In this document: positions 7,028-17,562 of the stretch, one piece after another | Layout of the letters: every line of letters starts with the position of its first letter | How positions within the stretch are numbered: position 1 is the first letter of the stretch | Source: an uncultured Collinsella sp. | Lineage (GTDB): Bacteria; Actinomycetota; Coriobacteriia; Coriobacteriales; Coriobacteriaceae | DNA length: 25,896 nucleotides | Direction: 5' to 3' | Assembly (NCBI GenBank): GCA_905207425.1 | Contig: CAJLLB010000016.1 | Location: 1 to 25,896 of the forward strand | Translations under genes and position numbers: made by a program | The notes under the pieces: generated by a model | What the model saw: the letters and a program-made list of their open reading frames with translations, nothing else | Told to the model about the DNA's origin: nothing | Databases searched by the model: none

Positions 7028-9355
7028 TTAAGCGGAAACTGCGGCGGAAGCAGCGTTGGTCTCGTCCTCGTCGGTCCATACATGCTTAGGCATGGGACGG
7101 AAGATCTGGAAGAGCATCGCAACCAGCAGAACGATGGCTACAACCGTCCAAATACCAAACTGTCCAAGCACGAACAGGTTGTAGAACTGGTTGATGAACA
7201 GGCCGATGACCCATGCGAAGGCGCACTCGTAGCCGATGGCAATCGCGGTCCACTTGCCGGAGTCCATCTGGTTGCGGATGGTGCCCATAGCGGCAAAGCA
7301 CGGAGCGCACAGCAGGTTGAATGCGCCAAAGGCAACGCAAGCGCCCATAGTCGGGAACATGCCGGCAAACGCGGTCCACAGGCTCGGGTCGGTCTCGCCC
7401 GCGTCGGCGACGGACAGCAGCGATCCGGCGGTGGCGACGACGTTCTCCTTAGCGACGAGGCCAGAGACGGTCAGCGCGGTGGCCTGCCAGGTGCTAAAGC
7501 CGAGCGGGGCGAAGATCCAAGCGACCAGGTTGCCGAGCATGGCAAGCACGGAGTAGTCCATGAACTCCTCGGGGATGCCGTCCATCGCAGGCAGGAAGCC
7601 AAAGGAACCATTGTAGCTACCAAAGTTGGACAGGAACCAAACCACGACAGTGGACGCGAAGATGACCGTGCCGGCCTTCTTGATAAAGGCCCAGCAGCGC
7701 TCCCACACGTGCAGCGCCCAAGAGCGGATCGCCGGGAAGTGGTAAGCGGGGAGCTCCATGACAAACGGGGTCGGGCGGCCGGCGAAGAGCTTGGTCTTCT
7801 TGAGCATGAGGCCCGAAGCAATGACGGCAAAGACGCCCAGGAAGTAGAAGAGCGGGCTGATCCACGCGGCGGTGGTGGAAGAATCGCCGATGATGGAACC
7901 CATGAGCAGGGCAATGATCGGCAGCTTGGCGCCACAGGGAATGAACGTGGTGGTCATGACCGTCATGCGGCGGTCCTTTTCGTTCTCGATGGTCTTGGTG
8001 GCCATGACGCCGGGGACGCCGCAGCCCGAGGACACGAGCATGGGGATAAAGGACTTACCGGACAGGCCAAAGCGGCGGAACACGCGGTCCATGATGAAGG
8101 CGACGCGGGCCATATAGCCGCAGTCCTCCAGGAAGGACAGCATGACGAACAGCAGGAACATCTGCGGGACGAAGCCGAAGATGGCGCCCAGGCCGCCGAC
8201 GATACCGTCACAGACGAGCGAATCGACCAGGCCGCCGTCCTCGGTGCCACCCGCCACAAGGGCGTCGTGCACCACGGTGGTGATACCCGGAACATAGGGG
8301 CCGTACTGTGCCGGGTCGACCGAGTCGGCATTGTCGCCCGCAGCCTCGACGGCCGCGTCGTAGGCGTCGCGACCCTGGCCGAGCACATACCAACCGTCGG
8401 TACCGAAGAGCTGGTCGTTGGTGAAGTCGGTCACCGTGCCGCCCAAGGTAGAAACGGCGATGTAGTACACGCAGAACATGATGACCACAAAGATCGGCAG
8501 GCCCAGGATACGGTTGGTAACCACGCGGTCGATCTTCTCGGAGGTGCTCATCTTTGCCGGAGCCTTGGTGAGGCACTCGTCAATGATGTGGGCAATCACG
8601 CCGTAACGCTCGCCGGTGATGATGGACTCGGCGTCGTCGTCGCAGTCCTGCTCGCACTGGGCGACCAGCTGCTCCACGCGAGCGGCCTTCTCCTTGGTGA
8701 GGTTGATGAGCTTGCAGGCGTCTGCGTCACGCTCGAACAGCTTGACGGCGTAATAGCGGCGCTTGTTGGCGGGAACGCTCGCCGGAAGGTTGTTCTCGAT
8801 GTGCGTCAGAACGTCCTCGATGGAGGAGTCGAACTTGTGCTCCGGCACCTGCCCCTTGGAAGCAGCGGACTTTTTGACCTGCTCGAACAGCTCCTTGATG
8901 CCCTTGTTCTTAAGAGCGGAGATCATCATGACCGGGCAGCCGAGCTTCTTGGAGAGCTTGTCCGTGTCGATCTTGTCACCGTTCTTCTCGACCAAGTCGG
9001 CCATGTTGAGGGCGACGACCACGGGCAGGCCGGTCTCGATAACCTGAAGCGCCAGGTACAGGTTGCGCTCGAGGTTGGTGGCATCGACAACCTGGACGAC
9101 AACATCGGGCTCGCCGCTCATGAGGTAATCGCGCGAGCACTGCTCCTCGGGGCTGTAGGGGGAAAGCGAGTAGATGCCGGGGAGGTCCGTGATGGTAACG
9201 TTCTTGTCGCTTAGGAGCTTGGCTTCCTTTTTCTCAACCGTGACGCCGGGCCAATTGCCAACGTAGCCGTTGGCGCCGGTGATCAGGTTGAAAAGCGTGG
9301 TCTTGCCGCAGTTGGGGTTACCCGCCAGCGCGACATGGATCTGAGAATCCGCCAT
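7028..9355 (-). CDS. feoB: ferrous iron transporter FeoB
   Basis: A 775-aa inner-membrane Fe2+ transporter with an N-terminal G domain. G1 is GNPNCGKTT (residues 12-20), G3 is DLPG (57-60) and G4 is NMAD (117-120). A helical guanine-dissociation-inhibitor-like region follows, then a polytopic domain with the Gate motifs, including SGCGVPGVMA and PCGAKLPI. An acidic, glycine-rich insert near residues 315-350 (GQGRDAYDAAVEAAG) precedes the first Gate and is probably extracytoplasmic. The start is the ATG at 9355. Two feoA genes lie upstream on the same strand and a DtxR-like palindrome lies 75-95 bp before the start, so iron-dependent repression is likely. Confidence 0.96.
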   Translation of the reverse strand: MADSQIHVALAGNPNCGKTTLFNLITGANGYVGNWPGVTVEKKEAKLLSDKNVTITDLPGIYSLSPYSPEEQCSRDYLMSGEPDVVVQVVDATNLERNLYLALQVIETGLPVVVALNMADLVEKNGDKIDTDKLSKKLGCPVMMISALKNKGIKELFEQVKKSAASKGQVPEHKFDSSIEDVLTHIENNLPASVPANKRRYYAVKLFERDADACKLINLTKEKAARVEQLVAQCEQDCDDDAESIITGERYGVIAHIIDECLTKAPAKMSTSEKIDRVVTNRILGLPIFVVIMFCVYYIAVSTLGGTVTDFTNDQLFGTDGWYVLGQGRDAYDAAVEAAGDNADSVDPAQYGPYVPGITTVVHDALVAGGTEDGGLVDSLVCDGIVGGLGAIFGFVPQMFLLFVMLSFLEDCGYMARVAFIMDRVFRRFGLSGKSFIPMLVSSGCGVPGVMATKTIENEKDRRMTVMTTTFIPCGAKLPIIALLMGSIIGDSSTTAAWISPLFYFLGVFAVIASGLMLKKTKLFAGRPTPFVMELPAYHFPAIRSWALHVWERCWAFIKKAGTVIFASTVVVWFLSNFGSYNGSFGFLPAMDGIPEEFMDYSVLAMLGNLVAWIFAPLGFSTWQATALTVSGLVAKENVVATAGSLLSVADAGETDPSLWTAFAGMFPTMGACVAFGAFNLLCAPCFAAMGTIRNQMDSGKWTAIAIGYECAFAWVIGLFINQFYNLFVLGQFGIWTVVAIVLLVAMLFQIFRPMPKHVWTDEDETNAASAAVSA

Positions 9356-9430
9356 TCAATCCTTCTTCCTTGTGTGCCTGCGCTGCTTTCTCCGCGCAGG
9401 CTGGATAATGTGCTTCAAAGTTGCAGCATT

Positions 9431-9450
9431 AAGTTAGAAAAACCTAACTT
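9431..9450. promoter_or_regulatory. putative DtxR/IdeR-like iron box before feoB
   Basis: AAGTTAG, 6 bases and CTAACTT form a perfect 7-6-7 inverted repeat between feoA and feoB. DtxR/IdeR-type sites use TTAGGTTAG-like half sites, so this fits an iron-responsive repressor operator. The regulator is not in the window, and the assignment rests on form and context only. Confidence 0.5.
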
Positions 9451-9478
9451 TATCTGCAGAAATATACGCCGCGAGCCC

Positions 9479-9700
9479 TTACTGGACCTCGACGACGGCC
9501 GCCTCCTCCTTGCGGATGGAAAGCTCGTAGCCGCGCACGTTGATCTCGACCGGATCACCGAGCGGCGCGACCTTCACGACCTTGAACGAAGTGCCCTTGA
9601 TGAGCCCCAGGTCCATAAGGTGGCGGCGAAGCGCACCCTCACCGTGAAGCTTGACGATGGTAGAGCTCTCGCCCACCTTAACGTCACCCAACGTCTTCAT
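9479..9700 (-). CDS. feoA: FeoA domain protein, second copy
   Basis: A 73-aa SH3-like FeoA protein. MKTLGDVKVGESSTIVKL opens it, with the family's RRHLMDLGLIKGTSF core at about residues 25-39 and an EINVRGYELSIRKEEA end. FeoA proteins are small cytosolic partners thought to modulate FeoB. It lies 39 bp after the other feoA and 123 bp before feoB, with the iron-box-like palindrome in that gap. GGGGG and GAGGA purine runs precede the ATG. Confidence 0.88.
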   Translation of the reverse strand: MKTLGDVKVGESSTIVKLHGEGALRRHLMDLGLIKGTSFKVVKVAPLGDPVEINVRGYELSIRKEEAAVVEVQ

Positions 9701-9739
9701 CCTCTTGTCCCCCTTTCGGTTTTTATGAAATGCTTCGGA

Positions 9740-9982
9740 CTAACCGACGGTCATGATGTGCATGGCAACCTTGGAATCGATGCCAAAGCGTGCGCCCAGC
9801 ACCGTGACGATGATATTGGCACCACTCGAGCTCACCACGTGGATTTCGTTGCCCTCGACAAAGCCGAGGTCCTTGAGGTGGTGTTTCATGTCCTCATTGC
9901 CCTTTACACGAGACACGCGCACGGTTTCGCCCGCTTTTACCATCGAAAGCGGCATGGCCGGCATCTGCGGTCCGCAAGACAT
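9740..9982 (-). CDS. feoA: FeoA domain protein, first copy
   Basis: An 80-aa FeoA/SH3-like protein. After an N-terminal tail with one Cys (MSCGPQMPAMPLS) it shows VKAGETVRVSRVKG, then HLKDLGFVEGNEIHV and the terminal VTVLGARFGIDSKVA typical of the family. It is the first gene of the leftward feo cluster. The two FeoA proteins are diverged paralogues rather than a recent duplication. The upstream 100 bp carry an inverted GTTAAC repeat that may be its control region. Confidence 0.88.
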   Translation of the reverse strand: MSCGPQMPAMPLSMVKAGETVRVSRVKGNEDMKHHLKDLGFVEGNEIHVVSSSGANIIVTVLGARFGIDSKVAMHIMTVG

Positions 9983-10024
9983 GAGTTGCTCCTAACGTCA
10001 GTTCGTCCTCAACATCGACGCGAT

Positions 10025-10079
10025 AAAAGTTAACCACGTCTATGTTCGCTTTAGTAAACTAGCACGCGGTTAACTTTTT
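10025..10079. promoter_or_regulatory. feo promoter region with inverted GGTTAACTTTT repeat
   Basis: AAAAGTTAACC (10025-10035) and GGTTAACTTTT (10068-10078) are perfect inverted copies flanking a TTTAGTAAACTA stretch (10050-10061), 45-95 bp upstream of the first feoA. The AT-rich block is a likely promoter and operator; the binding protein is unknown. Confidence 0.4.
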
Positions 10080-10130
10080 GGAAAGGGTCCCCATTCAGAT
10101 TTCGAAAAAGTTTCCTATACGAAACAAAAA

Positions 10131-10161
10131 GGCGCGGCAAAGGACCATCCTTTACCGCGCC
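10131..10161 (-). terminator. terminator of the HPr gene
   Basis: GGCGCGGCAAAGG pairs with CCTTTACCGCGCC with one mismatch. On the minus strand it is followed by TTTTT (10126-10130). It lies about 10 bp beyond the HPr stop codon. Confidence 0.8.
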
Positions 10162-10170
10162 CTATCATGC

Positions 10171-10419
10171 CTAGAGCGAGAGATTTCTGATCGACGTAAC
10201 GCAGGAAGCCTCATCCACGCCCGAAACGCGGAACACAACATCCTCGCCGCACTCGCCGTAGAGAGCCATGAGTCCCATGACATCGCGGCCATCCGTGTGG
10301 CGATCGCCGATGCTGACTGACACGTCGCTACGATGCTTGGCAATGATGTCATAGAGCAGCGCAACCGGGCGGGCATGTAATCCCAACGGATCTTTAATCG
10401 TCTTTGTAAACTCGACCAT
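10171..10419 (-). CDS. ptsH: HPr-like phosphocarrier with Asp46
   Basis: An 82-aa HPr-fold protein. Starting at the ATG at 10419 (GGGAGGGG just upstream) it reads MVEFTKTIKDPLGLHARPVA, which puts the PTS phosphorylation histidine at exactly residue 15. At residue 46, where HPr of low-GC bacteria has the regulatory serine (KSIMGVMSL), this protein reads RDVMGLMAL, so Asp replaces Ser46. Transfer of phosphate from enzyme I to sugar-specific EII components should be possible; control by HPr kinase at Ser46 should not. It is monocistronic with its own terminator. It could be the general HPr or a dedicated HPr-like regulator; no enzyme I or EII gene is nearby. Confidence 0.85.
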   Translation of the reverse strand: MVEFTKTIKDPLGLHARPVALLYDIIAKHRSDVSVSIGDRHTDGRDVMGLMALYGECGEDVVFRVSGVDEASCVTSIRNLSL

Positions 10420-10512
10420 GTCCCCTCCCACGACATCGCACATTCGGCCGGCAAACCCAGCCACGTGGTAGTTATTGTAGCGTTAGATGCTTGTCGAGAG
10501 CCCCTCCGGATA

Positions 10513-10739
10513 CCCCGTGGTCAAAAAGTGGCAAATATGAGTACTGTCACCAATTTAGTAGCAGCAAAATCGAGAGCAAATTGCCTACTTTGAGCGATTC
10601 GAAGAGGTTGAAAGCCGTCAAACGCCCTTTAAAGGGGGTTAGATAAATTGATTTTGAGTCCATTTTTGCTCAAAACCGGCCGATAGATATGGCACTTATT
10701 TTGCAACAGTACTCATATTTGGCATTTTTGTCCACAGGG
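10513..10739. repeat. MITE-like element B with ~35-bp terminal inverted repeats
   Basis: The left end reads CCCCGTGGTCAAAAAG then TGGCAAATATGAGTACTGT. The right end, read on the minus strand, is CCCTGTGGACAAAAA then TGCCAAATATGAGTACTGT. Over ~35 bp only about five positions differ. The 227-bp interior has no ORF, is AT-richer than the surroundings and contains a CCCTTTAAAGGG palindrome near 10625. It may be a non-autonomous mobile element or a genus-specific regulatory repeat. Confidence 0.6.
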
Positions 10740-10765
10740 CCCAAAATCCATGCTCCAAAACACAA

Positions 10766-10793
10766 AAGGAGGAGCCTCGTAAGGCCCCTCCTT
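10766..10793 (-). terminator. terminator of the APC permease gene
   Basis: AAGGAGG, A, GCCT, loop CGTA, AGGC, C, CCTCCTT form an interrupted 11-bp stem. On the minus strand a TTTT run follows. It lies 47 bp past the permease stop codon. Confidence 0.75.
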
Positions 10794-10840
10794 AGGAAGG
10801 GGAATCGATTTATTCCACAGCCGTAGATTAATCCCAGCTT

Positions 10841-12316
<1,476 letters not shown>

Positions 12317-12340
12317 TCATCTATTAAATGTCATCCAAAA

Positions 12341-12371
12341 CCGTCCGAGCTGCAAGTGCAATCGCGGACGG
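12341..12371 (-). terminator. terminator after ebgC
   Basis: CCGTCCG and CGGACGG pair around a 17-nt region with an inner TGCA/TGCA stem. On the minus strand a TTTT run follows directly. It lies between ebgC and the permease gene and probably ends the ebg transcript. Confidence 0.6.
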
Positions 12372-12457
12372 CGCACCTGCTAAGGGAAATGGGGAAAAGG
12401 GAGTCAACAAAGCCATCCCCCTTAACGGCGCGAAGCAAACGTCCAAACGGACGAATA

Positions 12458-12913
12458 CTACTTGTTGGGGAAGGAATAACCTTCGACCGTCACGTGCAGT
12501 ACCACGACGCGGGGATCCGAAGCCTCGGCGATAACACGGTAAGCCTCGTCGATCTCGACGACGGCAACGCCGCCGGCGGGAATCGTCACGGTCTCCCCCG
12601 CCCCCTCAAAGCGCTCGCGATCATCGATATCGCTGTAAGCGCGGGTGCAGGTGAGGCCTGCCTTGGGGGCAACCTCGACGGTCAGGTCGCCGTCGAGCGG
12701 AGCGAGCACGGCATGGTAGCGACGGTGACCGACCAGATCGGCGGTTGCGGCCTCGCGGGCATAGACCCACCAGTACACCAACGAGTCGCCGATGGAGTAA
12801 GCCACGTCGTGCTGTAGGTCGGCAACGCCATCGAGCGCCTGTCCGGTACGCATCCACTTCTTGACGGACTTCATCTGAGCGTCGAAATCGGCGCGCGAGT
12901 TAAAGACATGCAT
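12458..12913 (-). CDS. ebgC: EbgC-like beta-galactosidase small subunit
   Basis: A 151-aa cupin-like protein of the YhcH/YjgK/YiaL family. It aligns with E. coli EbgC along its length: KKWMRTGQALDGVADLQ, VAYSIGDSLVYWWV, GHRRYHAVLAPLDG, then the ETVTIPAGGVAVVEIDEAYR cupin core near residues 105-124, and a closing SFPNK. EbgC is required with EbgA for full activity of the Ebg-type beta-galactosidase. It starts 3 bp after the ebgA stop, with GGAGG overlapping the end of ebgA, so translation is coupled. Confidence 0.9.
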   Translation of the reverse strand: MHVFNSRADFDAQMKSVKKWMRTGQALDGVADLQHDVAYSIGDSLVYWWVYAREAATADLVGHRRYHAVLAPLDGDLTVEVAPKAGLTCTRAYSDIDDRERFEGAGETVTIPAGGVAVVEIDEAYRVIAEASDPRVVVLHVTVEGYSFPNK

Positions 12914-12916
12914 GAC

Positions 12917-15940
<3,024 letters not shown>

Positions 15941-15960
15941 TCATCGTAGTGATTCTTGTG

Positions 15961-15970
15961 CAACCGGTTG
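15961..15970. promoter_or_regulatory. LacI-type operator, ebg site 1
   Basis: CAACCGGTTG palindrome within TGCAACCGGTTGTCC, 35 bp upstream of the ebgA start. It is identical to the sites at 16003 and (core) 16048. A central CG within AACCGGTT is standard for LacI-family operators. Confidence 0.78.
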
Positions 15971-16002
15971 TCCTTATCTTACGGGCGATGCAAAAAACTG
16001 TG

Positions 16003-16012
16003 CAACCGGTTG
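16003..16012. promoter_or_regulatory. LacI-type operator, ebg site 2
   Basis: A second CAACCGGTTG palindrome in the same TGCAACCGGTTGTCC context, its centre 42 bp from site 1, or four helical turns. Confidence 0.78.
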
Positions 16013-16047
16013 TCCGCTGAACGGTCGATTTGACCGGGTTAACGGTG

Positions 16048-16064
16048 CAACCGGTTGTACAACC
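16048..16064. promoter_or_regulatory. LacI-type operator, ebg site 3 with overlapping palindrome
   Basis: A third CAACCGGTTG core (16048-16057), its centre 45 bp from site 2. It overlaps a second palindrome, GGTTGTACAACC (16053-16064), so half sites are shared. Confidence 0.72.
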
Positions 16065-16302
16065 GCGACACTTATGTCACCCTGAGTATCGAAACACAGC
16101 ACAAGACATCGTTCTTAAGCTCGTAGGCAACCGCCACGCCCGCAGATATCTCCCCCCATACGAGGTGTATTCGATTGCGGCTTGGTTGCAAAACGACGCC
16201 GGTCACCGGATATCATGAACGCTGTTCAGACGCACTATAGTAAGCTGTATCCGCACCAGCCCGTATCAGTGACAACATCGACCGCATTTTCCAGGAGACG
16301 CC

Positions 16303-17319
16303 ATGACCCAACCAGTTCGCACCGCACCTACGCTTGCCGAGGTTGCCGCAGCTGCCGGCGTGTCGCGCTCCACGGCATCGCGCGCTCTCAACGATTCGCC
16401 CCGCATTAGCGAGGAAACCAAAAAGCGCGTCCGCGCGGCGGCCAAGGAAGTCAATTTTGTCCCCAACGCTCGTGGCCGAGCGCTCGCTGTCGGGCGCACG
16501 GAAATCATCGCCGTGCTCGTGACCGAGCCCCTGAGTGAACTCTTCAGCGACCCCACCTATAGCGAGTTTTTGAGCGGCATTACCGAGGAACTGTCGGAGT
16601 CGTCCTATCTGCCCGTTATCTTGCAGGCGTCTTCTACGCATGAGCGCAACCGCGCACGCGAGCACTTTGAGCGCCGCTCGTTCGACGCCGTGATCGACGT
16701 CTCCCCCTACAAGGGCAGCGAGCTGCTCGAGGTACTGTGCGAGCTGGGCGTACCCACCGTGTTGTGCGGCCAGCTCGAGGGCCACCCCTATCGCGATGTG
16801 TTCTCGACGGTCTACTCTGACGACGAAGAGGGCGGACGCTTTGCAGCGCTCGCTATGAAGGAGCGAGGGCGCAAAGATATCGTCGCCGTGTTGGGACCGC
16901 AAGACAACCCCGCCGTTGTCGACCGCCTGCGCGGCTACCGCGCCGTCTTGGGCGAAGACCTCCCAGACGCAAACGTTATCTATACCGGCTGGAACAACGG
17001 AGACGGCTATCAGGCCATGCACCAGATCCTCGCGCGCGAGATTGCTTTCGATGGCGTGCTCTGCGGATCGGACCGTATCGCGGCTGGCGTCATCACCGCA
17101 CTCAACGAGGCAGGCCTATCCGTTCCGGCGGACATTTCTGTCGTCGGCTTCGACGATCACGAGATTGCGACGCGCTGCGTCCCCGCGCTCACGACCGTCC
17201 GCCAGCCCCTGCGCGAAGAAGGCCACATGGCCGCCAACATTGCGCTCGACATGATCAAGGGTGCCGAGCCCACCACCTCCGTGATGCACATGCAGCTGAT
17301 CCAGAGAGACTCGCTATAA
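16303..17319 (+). CDS. LacI-family regulator of the ebg genes
   Basis: A 338-aa LacI/GalR protein. The helix-turn-helix reads PTLAEVAAAAGVSRSTASRAL at residues 9-29, followed by the YQ-like hinge region (FVPNARGRALAVGRT). A ligand-binding domain of normal length then ends with the family signature DISVVGFDDHEIATRCVPAL near residues 278-297. The start is the ATG at 16303, with AGGAG 5 nt upstream. It is divergent from ebgA across three CAACCGGTTG operators, so it is the probable repressor of the beta-galactosidase operon, with a galactoside-type inducer (inference from position). Confidence 0.9.
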   Translation: MTQPVRTAPTLAEVAAAAGVSRSTASRALNDSPRISEETKKRVRAAAKEVNFVPNARGRALAVGRTEIIAVLVTEPLSELFSDPTYSEFLSGITEELSESSYLPVILQASSTHERNRAREHFERRSFDAVIDVSPYKGSELLEVLCELGVPTVLCGQLEGHPYRDVFSTVYSDDEEGGRFAALAMKERGRKDIVAVLGPQDNPAVVDRLRGYRAVLGEDLPDANVIYTGWNNGDGYQAMHQILAREIAFDGVLCGSDRIAAGVITALNEAGLSVPADISVVGFDDHEIATRCVPALTTVRQPLREEGHMAANIALDMIKGAEPTTSVMHMQLIQRDSL

Positions 17320-17325
17320 GAAATT

Positions 17326-17369
17326 GGGGCAGGCTTTCCGCCAGACAGTTGTTACGGAAAGCCTGCCCC
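17326..17369. terminator. terminator-like hairpin 1 after lacI
   Basis: A 15-bp perfect stem (GGGGCAGGCTTTCCG and CGGAAAGCCTGCCCC) with a 14-nt loop containing AGACAG, followed by GTTTT. It lies 6 bp beyond the lacI stop. It is a near twin of the hairpin at 17388-17431. Confidence 0.8.
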
Positions 17370-17387
17370 GTTTTGAGTGCTCATTCT

Positions 17388-17431
17388 GGGGCACAGTTTC
17401 CGTTAGACAGCTCAACCGGAAACTGTGCCCC
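17388..17431. terminator. terminator-like hairpin 2, twin of hairpin 1
   Basis: A 15-bp perfect stem (GGGGCACAGTTTCCG and CGGAAACTGTGCCCC) with a 14-nt loop, again with AGACAG at the third loop position, followed by ATTATTTT. Three consecutive stem pairs differ from hairpin 1 and both arms change together. Confidence 0.75.
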
Positions 17432-17508
17432 ATTATTTTGCCGAATTCTGGGTCGCGCTTTCCGCGACGCCCGGTCATCCCAAGCCCTCTCAACCTCGGC
17501 GCATAAAA

Positions 17509-17539
17509 AACGAGGGAAGGCACGCGTCCTTCCCTCGTT
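17509..17539 (-). terminator. terminator of aspS
   Basis: AACGAGGGAAGG pairs perfectly with CCTTCCCTCGTT around a 7-nt loop. On the minus strand TTTTTT follows. It lies about 24 bp past the aspS stop. Confidence 0.88.
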
Positions 17540-17562
17540 ACGGGCAATATGTAGCCGCTTGC

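Larger units (their letters stand above)
10420..10840. other. 421-bp gap between HPr gene and permease gene
   Basis: There is no gene. It contains the HPr leader with a TACAAT -10-like hexamer on the minus strand (10474-10479), the inverted-repeat element B at 10513-10739 and the permease terminator at 10766-10793. Confidence 0.65.

Noticed and set aside
6977..9214. 745-aa plus-strand open frame
   Set aside because: Antisense to feoB, whose G motifs and Gate motifs are unmistakable on the other strand.
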